Notes: a model not told the origin generated them from the letters alone. A DNA stretch of 14,704 bases from an uncultured Steroidobacter sp. (GCF_937958065.1 NZ_CALFXI010000068.1:1-14704); one strand, 5' to 3'. Positions 6,717-14,579 are shown, counted from the first letter of the stretch. Made by a program: numbers and translations.

Positions 6717-8456
6717 TCAAGGGGGCGTCGGCTGCACCACGCATCCAGAAATGCCGCAGATGATGATCGTGCGACCGTCCGGCGTCAGCGCCAGAGCCGC
6801 GAGAGAGCTGGTCGTGGAGATGCCGTTGGGATTGTTCGCCAGGACGATCGGCGCGATCGTTTCGGCAAGAATGCGATGGTTGGCGCCGGTGGTTGGCGGC
6901 AGGGTGGTCGCGGCGTTTACGTCGAACGTTCGCAGCCTGCCCGTCGGGATGCCCCCGCTCAAGTCGCCCTGGTCATAAACATATAAACGCGAGCCGTCGG
7001 CACTCAGGATGCCGTTGAACAGCCCATTCGAGCTCGGCGGGGTCTGCCCGATGGGCAACATGTTCTGATCGACCACTACCCCCAGCGCCGCGAAGCGAGT
7101 GCCTGCGTGATCGGCCGAGCCGCTGCGCGGATAGTTCCAAACGCTTTGCAATCCGTTGCTCTGGACCGAGCTCCACATGAACCTTGCCGGATCGTAAACA
7201 CCCGTCATGCCGTTACCGAAGACCACGACCTTCGAGCCGTCGCCGCTCGCAACGGCCTCCATGGACTCGTAGGTGACGCGGTTGACTCGGATCGCCGTGC
7301 GACGGGTCGTCGAGCCGAACAGGTCAGGAGAAATGTAGCCGCCAGTGCCGGGAAACCTATTGCCGAACACGTAGTTGCCGTCATTGGCAAGCGCCATTGA
7401 CCACGTGGTGCTCGCGAGCGGCGTTTCGCGCATCGACGCCAGCGTCGTCGGATCGAGATCCAACAGGCGCGTGGAACCGTCGTCCTGGTGCTGGAGTGCG
7501 AGAATTCGGCTGCCATCGTGCGACATTCGCAGCTGAGTGATGAAAATTTCATCCTGACGGTCGGCGGCCTGCACCCAGTTGCCGCCGGAATATTCATAGC
7601 GCAGGAGATGATACTGCCCGTTGCCGCCGCCGGCATAAACAAACGAGCCACGCTCGGCATCGTAGACGGCCGCGTTTGTGAAGAAAGGATCGCTCGGGTG
7701 CGGTATCCACGCGTAACCGTAATTCGTCGCCGGCACACTGACCAGCGATCCCGTGAAGGCTGTCGCGCCAGCATCGAGTGCGACGGCGTGAGTACCGGCG
7801 GCCAACGGAGGATATTGAACGCGCAGCTGCGTCGGATTCACGTAGGTAACTGAGGTGGCGGCTGTACCACCGAAGCTCACCGTCGTGCTCGCAGTGAAAC
7901 CGCGGCCGCGCAGAATTACCGAACCCGGTGTGTTGGCGAGGACGGTGCGTGGCGTAACGGTGTCCGTATCGAGCACATCTCCCACGGTGTAGCGCACCGA
8001 GACGGTGTGCGGGCTGCCCTGGATTTCGCTGCCGCTCGCGCAGGTCTGGCTGTTCAAGCACAACCGAATGCGAAAGCTACCTTCGAGCGAGCCGGCGCCG
8101 ACCGTGTCGGGGCTGGGGACTCGCACCGTAGCGTGACCCGAATCGACGGTATCGATGCGCGCCTCGGGCACCGTGAAGAATGAATTGGCGGGCACCTCGA
8201 CGATGACATACAGCGTGCCACTGGCTGTCGCCGTACCGGTCTGCGTCACTGTGCCAGTGACATTCTTCTGCAGCTCGATGACATCGAACGGCGCTTGCGC
8301 CGAGAACGTGATCGCATCGGTATTGAAAGTTGCTCGCAGCGTACTGGCAGGATTCGAACCTTCCCCTCCAGAGCCTCCACCACCGCCTCCGCCGCAAGAG
8401 GCCAACAACACAGACCCGAACGCGACCGCTAATCCGTGGCGCAATGCTGAGATCAT
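6717..8456 (-). CDS. Outer-membrane-type lipoprotein with IPT/TIG domain and beta-propeller
   Basis: The product is 579 residues from ATG 8456, preferred over an upstream TTG (8471) because GGGGAG ends seven bases before it. The signal peptide ends with lipobox LASC (Cys21), followed by seven glycines, SGGEG and a Ser/Thr linker; +2 is Gly, so outer-membrane sorting is expected. Residues about 40-160 form a beta domain with LYVIVEVPANSFF and the paired-cysteine motif IRLCLNSQTC (Cys133/Cys139) ending SPHTVSVRYTV, clearly like the first domain of the lipoprotein at 1311. Residues about 165-230 are an IPT/TIG Ig-like domain (GRGFTASTTVSFGG then VTYVNPTQLRVQYP). From about 245 to the end, propeller-like repeats occur ('LRMSHDGSRILALQHQDD', 'GILSADGSRLYVYDQGD', 'LALTPDGRTIIICG'). 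The last blade holds two cysteines (CGISGC), possibly a disulphide. Likely a surface binding protein; ligand unknown. Confidence 0.9.
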   Translation of the reverse strand: MISALRHGLAVAFGSVLLASCGGGGGGGSGGEGSNPASTLRATFNTDAITFSAQAPFDVIELQKNVTGTVTQTGTATASGTLYVIVEVPANSFFTVPEARIDTVDSGHATVRVPSPDTVGAGSLEGSFRIRLCLNSQTCASGSEIQGSPHTVSVRYTVGDVLDTDTVTPRTVLANTPGSVILRGRGFTASTTVSFGGTAATSVTYVNPTQLRVQYPPLAAGTHAVALDAGATAFTGSLVSVPATNYGYAWIPHPSDPFFTNAAVYDAERGSFVYAGGGNGQYHLLRYEYSGGNWVQAADRQDEIFITQLRMSHDGSRILALQHQDDGSTRLLDLDPTTLASMRETPLASTTWSMALANDGNYVFGNRFPGTGGYISPDLFGSTTRRTAIRVNRVTYESMEAVASGDGSKVVVFGNGMTGVYDPARFMWSSVQSNGLQSVWNYPRSGSADHAGTRFAALGVVVDQNMLPIGQTPPSSNGLFNGILSADGSRLYVYDQGDLSGGIPTGRLRTFDVNAATTLPPTTGANHRILAETIAPIVLANNPNGISTTSSLAALALTPDGRTIIICGISGCVVQPTPP

Positions 8457-8463
8457 TTTGAAG

Positions 8464-8469
8464 CTCCCC
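8464..8469 (-). promoter_or_regulatory. Ribosome binding site for the lipoprotein starting at 8456
   Basis: GGGGAG on the minus strand, seven bases before ATG 8456. It selects this start over the TTG fifteen bases upstream and gives a standard-length signal peptide. Confidence 0.65.
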
Positions 8470-8533
8470 AATCGTAGCCACGCATGCTAAGCGACAACCG
8501 CCCCTTGCGCCATGAATTAAGGAGTTATGTCGC

Positions 8534-8801
8534 ATGCTTCATGCGGACGTAACGCGCCCCATTCGAATAAGAGGGTTTGCGTTGTCCCTTGGCTCGATCG
8601 TTTCGATCGCCGACGCGTCGGGCACCGCCAGCCATATCAATCGATACGATGAGTATGGAGTCTCCGGCCCGAGCAATACGGGGCGCATTCAGCACACCGG
8701 CCAGGCTTGGCTGGCCGAGCTCGGGGTTGAACTACTATAAGGCTTGCTTTTATGCCCCGCGGATCGGACGGTTTCTACAGACCGATCCGATAGGGGTATG
8801 A
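8534..8801 (+). pseudogene. Rhs core C-terminal end, two frameshifts
   Basis: Reading across two frame changes gives the hallmark end of an Rhs/YD-repeat shell: LGSIVSIADASGT, INRYDEYG, HTGQAWLAELG, then LNYYKACFYAPRIGRFLQTDPIG and YDA. The first break is in GGGG at 8723-8726 and the second in GGGG at 8793-8796; removing one G from each restores the family reading. About 75 residues remain of a protein that is normally over 1000, so the bulk of the shell is missing. AAGGAG (8519-8524) lies nine bases before ATG 8534, so a short peptide may be made by chance. LHAD at the start followed by GSI 15 residues later suggests that the usual 'LHAD-x-x-GSI' motif was split by an in-frame insertion of roughly 13 codons; this is speculative. 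Rhs tips are the recombination point at which toxin/immunity cassettes are exchanged. Confidence 0.85.
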
Positions 8802-8846
8802 CGCCAGTTGGGGAAGTAGTTGGTGTGGGCGTATTGATAAGTTCTT

Positions 8847-9206
8847 GTGTCTCCGTTGCGGGTTCGGGCCTACCGGACATACAAAGCAACGCGAGCCGCA
8901 GCTGAGCTGACCAAAAACATAGCACTGAACGAGGAGGGCCGTGGGCCACACGATCAGGACGAGCTAGGCGACTACGGTGAAATCGGTGATCATGAGCTAG
9001 CAGATGACGAGCGGCAATTACAGGAAAGCATTGCGCAACCAGTACGCGAGCAGCAGCGTCACCCTCGTGGCTCCTGGAATGGCGAGCGAAAGGATCGAGA
9101 GAATGACCGCCAGTGGCGCAACCACCAAAAGCGGATAGATGAGGAGCAAGATAGATTGAAGGAGATAACGCGCCGTCTTGATGAGATTGAGAGAAAACGG
9201 TCATGA
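8847..9206 (+). CDS. Possible Rhs-CT (toxin-end) fragment, charged helical protein
   Basis: The frame is open for 119 codons from a GTG (8847) that has no ribosome site; no in-frame ATG follows, so it probably was not an independent gene but the tail of the Rhs protein, now out of frame. It starts YRTYKATRAAAELTKNIA, continues EEGRGPHDQDELGDYGEIGD, and ends in a strongly charged helix (RIDEEQDRLKEITRRLDEIE). The order 'Rhs core end, about 40 residues, variable domain, overlapping immunity gene' is that of a polymorphic toxin C-terminus. I do not recognise the toxin fold; there is no clear HNH, ART or RNase signature. The plus-2 frame before it (8810-8860) encodes VVGVGVLISSCVSVAG, a hydrophobic segment often seen just after Rhs cores, which would join it through one more +1 shift. 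It ends by ATGA overlap with the next gene. Confidence 0.5.
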   Translation: MSPLRVRAYRTYKATRAAAELTKNIALNEEGRGPHDQDELGDYGEIGDHELADDERQLQESIAQPVREQQRHPRGSWNGERKDRENDRQWRNHQKRIDEEQDRLKEITRRLDEIERKRS

Positions 9207-9877
9207 ACGAAAATCCTTACACTATCCTAAGGAAAATCGATTGGACGCAAGAGGAAGAGGATGGGAATCCCTTTGCAGCGGCGATGGCCAAGTTCGATCC
9301 GCGTGCGCCGGAAGAGCTTCTCTCGCTCCTGCTCGATGACGATCCAATCATTCGACACCGAGGTTTGTTTGTTTTTGGTTCCATTGGAAGGAGGGCATTC
9401 GTCGTTCTAGATGCTGCTCTAGAATCCGTTGCTGACCCTGACGTCAGTGCACGGGCGAATCTAATGGATGGCGTCTTATGCCTCTCCAGGCAACTGAGTC
9501 CCTCGCAAGCGCGGATTATCTTGAAGCTGGCGAATGATCCGGAAGATCTCGTACGAGAAAAGGTTGTGGCGTTTCTTGGTGCCGAACTTCAGGAAACTAT
9601 CGAATCGGCCATTGAACTTCTTGACGAACCGCTTCGATCAGAATACAGGAAGGGGTTCGAGAAGTTCTCAGCCGAGCCATCGCAGGCGCAGTTCCTATTG
9701 CAGGAGGGCTTGGCCAATACCTCTGTTGCATCTACGTTCGCCTTAGCCTCGATACAGAGAATGGCAAGAGCTGGTCGCCTGACAGCCGTGCCGGACTATC
9801 ACGGCGATAGTTATGTAGGACAAGCTGCCATTGCAAATACGGCACGATTGATTCGAAACGCGGCGCGAATGGGGTGA
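9203..9877 (+). CDS. HEAT-like repeat protein, candidate immunity protein
   Basis: The product is 224 residues, all-helical and acidic at the N-terminus. Helix pairs of HEAT type are visible: PEELLSLLLDDDPIIRHRGL with FVFGSIGRRAFVVLDAALE (about 35-72), then VADPDVSARANLMDGVLCL (about 76-95), RIILKLANDPEDLVREKVVAFLGA (about 104-127), and less regular helices to about 190. There is no signal peptide, so it is cytoplasmic. The start ATG overlaps the stop of the upstream charged ORF (ATGA), which implies translational coupling, and only a weak GAGAG precedes it. HEAT/PBS-type proteins are a known class of immunity partner in Rhs and CDI loci, and the position right behind an Rhs tip fits; the role itself is inference. 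It is visibly more AT-rich than the flanking lipoprotein genes, as expected for an exchanged cassette. The alternative is a generic HEAT scaffold. Confidence 0.75.
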   Translation: MNENPYTILRKIDWTQEEEDGNPFAAAMAKFDPRAPEELLSLLLDDDPIIRHRGLFVFGSIGRRAFVVLDAALESVADPDVSARANLMDGVLCLSRQLSPSQARIILKLANDPEDLVREKVVAFLGAELQETIESAIELLDEPLRSEYRKGFEKFSAEPSQAQFLLQEGLANTSVASTFALASIQRMARAGRLTAVPDYHGDSYVGQAAIANTARLIRNAARMG

Positions 9878-10317
9878 AGAGAGTGGAAGGGGGTGAAAGG
9901 GAAGATCAGGGAATTGAGTACCGGTGCTTCCTACCCTCCGCCCCGCCCTAAGCAATCATCACGTACCCGGCCGAATTCTTGCAGCCACGGCGGATCGACA
10001 TCGAGGAGCTCTCGATGCAGCGAGAGTGGCCAGCGCCTGCTTGTGGGCGGAAGGCGCTACAGCGCCGCTCCGTGGCGAGACGAATAGGAAAGCCTCAATC
10101 TTCGCGGGCGCCGTCCCCGAGGCTGCCGAGAAGAGGTATGTCTGCTCTGCCGTCCTCATCGCCGCGGTCGACGGGTTACAGGGTCTGACGGATGCGATCA
10201 CGACAAGGTCCCCGCAGGCGACCTCCAAACCTGTGTGTGGCGAATTCCAGTTTCTGCGCATAGAGCGGGCAGATCGTCCGCTTCTCGCCGCGTGGATTCC
10301 CTCTGCTACGATGGCGT
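9878..10317. other. Intergenic region, likely mobile-element debris
   Basis: No supported gene. A small perfect hairpin GGCGCT-AC-AGCGCC lies at 10053-10066. The stretch 9885-9960 (purine-rich, then 'GAATTGAGTACCGGTGC', then C-rich) does not look coding. Frames that run through here into the transposase piece (9924-10538) join random sequence to a real fragment and are not genes. Confidence 0.45.
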
Positions 10318-10538
10318 ATGCGAGAGCGGGTGTTCTTACTTATTCATCTCTTTGCGACGATCGCCAAACTCCTGTTGCCAGGTGGTGCTCGTTCCATCAT
10401 TGCCGAATCGCTGCTGCTCAGGCATCAGTTGTTGTTTTGAATAGGTCACGGGTCAGAGCGCCGAATCTGCGACCCATCGACCGCATGATCGACAGTCTGT
10501 GCGCGGGTCTGATGCGTGCGGCGATCACTGTCGGTTGA
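10318..10538 (+). pseudogene. N-terminal fragment of an integrase-core transposase, frameshifted
   Basis: From ATG 10318 the frame reads MRERVFLLIHLFATIAKLLL, PGGARSIIAESLLLRHQLLF and stops at 10440. One base missing near 10432-10438 moves the continuation to another frame: VLNRSRVRAPNLRPIDRMID then SLCAGLMRA, ending at 10538. 'ARSIIAESLLLRHQLLVLNRSR-RAPNL' is the characteristic N-terminus of a DDE integrase-family transposase (about 350-400 residues when whole). Only about 70 residues remain; the DNA-binding middle and the whole catalytic core are missing. It points at the REP-transposase remnant on the other strand, 60 bases away. Assignment is from recall of the family. Confidence 0.7.
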
Positions 10539-10597
10539 TCGGACAACGGAGGAGGGGGGCAAACGCAATCCACTGAGCTAAACCACACTGGTCTGCT

Positions 10598-10862
10598 GGT
10601 GCGCGCGCATCGGCCGGCGATGTGAAGAATGAGCTTGCCTAGTGGCGCGTCGCTCACCTGGATAGGTAGATGGATTAGTCATCCAGCAGTATGCGTGCAG
10701 TCGCGCCGTGAAACGTGACAGTATCTCCGCAGTTACGGAGTCGAGGAGATCGCGGTCCGCCGCAGATAGAGGATATTCTCCCGATGATTCCCTCGAAGTG
10801 TCACATCGGAGTGTCACATGATGGAAGGCACCGGGAACGTGCAACCGCAGTGGCCGTGGCAT
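10598..10862 (-). pseudogene. REP-associated HUH transposase (RAYT, Y1_Tnp) remnant
   Basis: From ATG 10862 the minus strand reads MPRPLRLHVPGAFHHVTLR, then AADRDLLDSVTAEILSRF and ARLHAYCWMTN, the N-terminal half of REP-associated tyrosine transposases. In the family the next residues are HIHLLVQV, where His-x-His is the metal-binding HUH motif. Here about five bases are missing at 10673/10674, so the His codons are lost and the continuation IQVSDAPLGKLILHIAGR is found in another frame. A 13-bp tandem duplication (10793-10818) breaks the frame earlier; in a shifted frame right after it the family's 'RGNHRENI' can be read, and a later small indel restores the frame. Homology fades near 10598, so the catalytic tyrosine helix is also missing. 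Non-functional. Confidence 0.85.
10793..10818. repeat. 13-bp tandem duplication inside the RAYT remnant
   Basis: TCGAAGTGTCACA (10793-10805) is followed directly by TCGGAGTGTCACA (10806-10818), with one mismatch. Thirteen is not a multiple of three, so it shifts the reading frame of the transposase on the minus strand. Confidence 0.75.
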
Positions 10863-11087
10863 GCCTCGATGTCCGGTGATCGGCGGTTGATACTCCTCCT
10901 GCCCGTGTAGACGTTAAATATCGAGGCGATAAGCGAGAAGCCCTCGAAGCCTTGGCCGGTACCGTCCACTCATCGCTTAGTGACTGGTCGCGCGACCAGC
11001 GCCCCGCGAACCTCTTTTCGAGTTGACGCGTTCTGGCGCCATCAGCATACTCGATGCGACACCGGGACAGCGGCCTGGTGAAATAAC

Positions 11088-11092
11088 AAGGA
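11088..11092 (+). promoter_or_regulatory. Ribosome binding site for the lipoprotein starting at 11098
   Basis: AAGGA ends five bases before ATG 11098. It chooses this start over an in-frame codon at 11023, which would put 25 polar residues before the signal peptide. Confidence 0.65.
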
Positions 11093-11097
11093 TCGGC

Positions 11098-13098
11098 ATG
11101 ATCGGCAGTTTCCGGCGCTCTGCACTCGCGGCACTCATTTGTGCTCTATCCGCGTGTGGTGGCGGTGGCGGAGGCGGCGCAACGAATCCGCCATCACCGC
11201 CAATCAATACAGCGCCCAGATTCACGACATTGGCCTTCGACGCAGTCGAAGACGCGCCGGTTTCGGCTCGCCTGGTCGCCACGGATGCCGAAGCGCAGGC
11301 GATCACGTTTGCGCTCGTCACGAATCCATCGCACGGCGCCGTCTCAGATTTTACGTCGGCAGGAGCATTCACTTACCTTGCTACATCGAACTATGTGGGG
11401 ATCGATACCTTCACGGTGAGTGCAAGGGACTCAGCCGGGGCGGAAACGATCGCCACCATCACGATCACTGTTGGGGCAAGGAATGACTTACCGTCGATTC
11501 GCGATGATGTGATCACCGCGAGCGGCACCAACCCGCTGGTCGATGTGTTGGCGAATGACACAGACTCAGATGGCGAGCCGTTGACGATCACTATCGAAGG
11601 CACTCCCGATTTCGGCACCGCAGCGGTGGAGAATGGTCGCGTTCGCCTCACGCTTCCTGCAGGGTTCCAAGGGTTCAACACGTTCACCTATCGTGCAGTC
11701 GATGCTGCCGGAGAGGGGGCAGCGGGGCGTGTGGTCGTATTCATCGATACAGAGCCCGTGCGGTTTTTCTACGTCACCAATGAGGAAGGAGCGTACGCAC
11801 GCAACCTCTATGGCGATGATCTAATTGCGCGTAATCCAATCACGGCGTTCACCGATAACGAGGCGACGGCCCTGGGGCGATGGGTGTACGTGTCGGATAA
11901 CGGTCGCACCGTTCTTTTCGATGAGATAGGCAATATGAATGCGCCGAGTGGCAGACGCTTTTGGACAGTCGCGCCGGCGGATGGCAGTGGCAGTCCAAGG
12001 CGCCTCAACGGCCCACTCGCAATCGGGGAGTCGGCGGAGGATCATCCTGTGATGAGCTCGGATGGTCGGTGGGTGGTGTACCGCATTCGTGATGCGAACT
12101 CGGTCGATCACTTCTATCTCGCCGACGTTACCAGGAGCGACGCTCCGCGCGAAATTACAGCGCCTGTGATGGGCGGCGCGTACGTTGAGGATGCGTTCGA
12201 CTTCGATGCGCAGTCGCGGTATCTATTCATGTCAGTGACCATGCCGAACGCGGCAGGCATGGCGATCTATCGCGCGCCGGTCACGGATCCTTCAGCGGCG
12301 CAAATGTTCTTCCCGGCGGCTGCGAATCGTGGGGCGTACACGGGCTACGTGGACACAGATGGTAGCCGAGCCATCGTCATCGGGTACGGTGCCACCGAAA
12401 CACGTTTATATTTGGCCCGAGCGTCGGACCCTGCCAATCCGCTGGTGCTGTCACCCGGTGCGGTCCATCCCGAGTCCATGATGGGCAGCTATCGCGCGGA
12501 CTGGCTGCGCAATCGTCTCATCTTCAACGTCGACACAGTGCCCGGAAGCTCGACGTACACGAGCACGATTCACGTCGCGGATTTGGCGACCGGCAACTGG
12601 ACGGCTCTAGGCGCGATTCCCGGCGATCTGACACGCCCCGAGTTCATCGATTTGCATCCTTCCGAGAACACTGCGCTGTTCAGCACGACGCTGAACGATC
12701 CTGTGATCGGCATCAGCGATGAGCTTCGGGAAGTCGATCTAGTAGCAGGCGCGCCCACGCGACTGCAAAGCGAGACTCGGACCTCTTCGGCGCAATACGT
12801 AAACGCGGGCGCCTCGGTGCTGATTGCGAATCGCTGCAGCCTTCAGGTGCTGCCTCGCAACGACCCGACACACGCCAAAGATCTCTTCACCGATGCATGT
12901 GCGACAAACCATCGTTTCTCGCGCGACGGCAAGAACATCATGGTGTCCGCCGCTCCATGGAGCGACACCTCGTCCAGCGACAGCATCTGGGCTATTAGCC
13001 AGACCACAGGCGCCGGCACGTTCGCGAAGCGTCTTGTACAAGTGACGACACAACCATTCACCTACGTCAGTGTTGCGACGGTCGCGCCCCGATATTGA
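11098..13098 (+). CDS. Outer-membrane-type lipoprotein with cadherin-like domains and TolB-like propeller
   Basis: The product is 666 residues. The signal peptide MIGSFRRSALAALICALSAC ends in lipobox LSAC (Cys20), followed by seven glycines and a Pro-rich linker (TNPPSPP); +2 is Gly, so outer-membrane sorting is expected. Residues about 37-128 and 130-218 are two Ig-like units of the cadherin-like/Big_9 kind: 'VEDAPVSARLVATDAEAQ' with NYVGIDTFTVSARDSAG, then DVLANDTDSDGEPLTITI with GFNTFTYRAVDAAG. The DxDSDG pattern is typical of calcium sites between such domains. From about 222 to the end are propeller repeats of the TolB/PD40 type ('VMSSDGRWVVYRIRDANS', 'YVDTDGSRAIVIGYG', 'HRFSRDGKNIMVSAAP'). 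The plan equals that of the other two lipoproteins but with different Ig modules. Cysteines near the C-terminus (CSL..., DACATN) may pair. Surface-exposed; ligand unknown. Confidence 0.9.
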   Translation: MIGSFRRSALAALICALSACGGGGGGGATNPPSPPINTAPRFTTLAFDAVEDAPVSARLVATDAEAQAITFALVTNPSHGAVSDFTSAGAFTYLATSNYVGIDTFTVSARDSAGAETIATITITVGARNDLPSIRDDVITASGTNPLVDVLANDTDSDGEPLTITIEGTPDFGTAAVENGRVRLTLPAGFQGFNTFTYRAVDAAGEGAAGRVVVFIDTEPVRFFYVTNEEGAYARNLYGDDLIARNPITAFTDNEATALGRWVYVSDNGRTVLFDEIGNMNAPSGRRFWTVAPADGSGSPRRLNGPLAIGESAEDHPVMSSDGRWVVYRIRDANSVDHFYLADVTRSDAPREITAPVMGGAYVEDAFDFDAQSRYLFMSVTMPNAAGMAIYRAPVTDPSAAQMFFPAAANRGAYTGYVDTDGSRAIVIGYGATETRLYLARASDPANPLVLSPGAVHPESMMGSYRADWLRNRLIFNVDTVPGSSTYTSTIHVADLATGNWTALGAIPGDLTRPEFIDLHPSENTALFSTTLNDPVIGISDELREVDLVAGAPTRLQSETRTSSAQYVNAGASVLIANRCSLQVLPRNDPTHAKDLFTDACATNHRFSRDGKNIMVSAAPWSDTSSSDSIWAISQTTGAGTFAKRLVQVTTQPFTYVSVATVAPRY

Positions 13099-13180
13099 AC
13101 TCAGGCACTCGCTATCCTCCGCAAATATTCGGTTATGACCCCTGAAATGGCCCCTGGCGCAACTGTGGCATGATTATGGC

Positions 13181-14262
13181 GTGCTGAGCGCGTTCTCCAT
13201 GATCGTCCGACTGACCTGGGATCGAATCCTGTGGTGCGGGCTCTTGATTCGGCCGCGCGAGTCGTTGGAGGCAGAGATACTGTTCCTGCGTCGGCAGCTG
13301 GCCCTGTATCGGGAGCGCGGGGTGAAGCCGAGGCGGGTGGACGCGGCAAACGAGTGGCGTTGGCGCTGCTCTCGCATTGTTTCGACTGGCTGAGCGCTCT
13401 GTTGGTGGTGCGGCCGGAGACGCTAATCGGCTGGCACAGGGCGGGCTTCCGGCTCTTTTGGCGATGGAAGTCGGGGGCTGGGCGTCCGGCGATTCCGAAA
13501 GAACTCCGCGAGCTGATCCGACGGATCGCAGAAGAGAATCCCGTGTGGGGTCAAGAGCGGATCGCGAACGAACTGCTGGTTAAGCTCGGTCTTCGAGTGT
13601 CGCCTCGCGCGGTAGCGAAGTACATGCCGCGACCGGCGCCGGGTCGGCCGAGGGGAGGTCAGCGGTGGTCAACCTTCCTTCGCAACCACGCACGAGGTGT
13701 GATCGCCTGTGATTTTCTTGTCGCGGTGACCAGCACGTTCCGCGTGCTGTACGTGCTCGTCGTCATTGAGCACCACAGCCGCCGACTCATTCACTTCAAC
13801 GTGACAGCGCATCCGACGGCGCAGTGGACGCGGCAGCAACTGCGAGAGGCGGTGGGATACGAAGAGCGATACGAGTACCTGCTGCATGATCGCGATGCCA
13901 TCTTCTCGGTCGAGTTGGATGAATCGATAAGGCGGTTGGGGCTGCGGGTGTTGAAGAGTCCGCCGCACAGTCCCAAAGCAAATTCCATCTGCGAGCGCGT
14001 GATTGGGACGATTCGCAGAGAATGTTTGGACTGGCTCATTCCGCTCTCAGAAACGCATCTACGGCAGGCGCTGACATCATGGGTCGCGCATTACAATCGC
14101 GGGCGTCCACATTCTGCGTTGGGGCCGGGCGTTCCCGATCCTCCCGCGGATCTATCGGTACCATTATCGAAGTCGCGGCATCGACTCGACGACTTTCGTT
14201 CCGTGCAGGCCAAAGCAATACTCGGCAGGTTGCACCACGAGTATTCGCTCGTGCGCGCGTGA
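13181..14262 (+). pseudogene. Integrase-core (DDE) transposase, one frameshift near the N-terminus
   Basis: Two overlapping frames make one protein of about 360 residues. From GTG 13181 (or ATG 13199) come LEAEILFLRRQLALYRERG and VKPRRVDAA; from about 13347, one frame back, the reading continues RVALALLSHCFDWLSALLVV and stays open to 14262. Restoring one base in GGCAAACGA (about 13345-13353) joins them. The rest is a typical rve domain: an HTH-like region (WGQERIANELLVKLGLRVSP), first Asp in CDFLVAV (13711), second in HDRDAIF (13888), Glu in CERVIGT (13993; DX34E), then RRECLDWLIPLSE and HYNRGRPHSALGPG near the C-terminus. All three catalytic acids are intact. The product resembles stand-alone integrase-core transposases common in proteobacteria. 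No terminal inverted repeats or target duplication were found, so element ends are not set. It is 180 bases from the tRNA genes. Confidence 0.85.
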
Positions 14263-14385
14263 AGAGAATCGGTGTTTCGCGAACGAGCGATGGTTGATAG
14301 CTGGCGGCGCGGCAGGCTCGGGAGGAATAAATGCGGAGCACAGCTCGCGAAGAAGCAGTGGCGCCGAAGCGGACCGAATTTTATA

Positions 14386-14410
14386 GAGGCGGTTTTTTCG
14401 TAGTCGCCTC
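14386..14410 (-). terminator. Weak inverted repeat downstream of tRNA-Lys
   Basis: On the minus strand GAGGCG and CGCCTC (14405-14410 and 14386-14391) flank a 13-base loop containing AAAAAA, followed by the AT-rich TATAAAATT. The place, 35 bases past the tRNA 3' end, suits a terminator; the long loop and poor T tract make it uncertain. Confidence 0.3.
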
Positions 14411-14444
14411 GAATCTCTAAGTCGCGGTATTTAAAGCAGGAAAG

Positions 14445-14520
<76 letters not shown>

Positions 14521-14579
14521 ACGTGATCGTGGCGTGCGGCGTAGAGACTGGATGTCCGCGCCGTCTACGAAGACGTAAA

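Noticed and set aside
8689..9204. 171-codon minus-strand frame opposite the Rhs end
   Set aside because: It is antisense to recognisable Rhs sequence (GRFLQTDPIG) and to the charged ORF; His/Ser/Pro-rich shadow.
9924..10538. 204-codon plus-strand frame
   Set aside because: Only its last 35 codons match a transposase; the rest runs out of frame through non-coding DNA.
10566..10584. tRNA D-arm-like string on the minus strand (GGTTTAGCTCAGTGGATTG)
   Set aside because: No anticodon stem, T arm or acceptor pairing follows, so it is chance or a tiny fragment.
13340..13360. Programmed -1 frameshift in the transposase
   Set aside because: G-GCA-AAC is not a standard slippery heptamer, no stem-loop or pseudoknot was seen downstream, and the relatives I recall are single-frame. 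A deletion is simpler.
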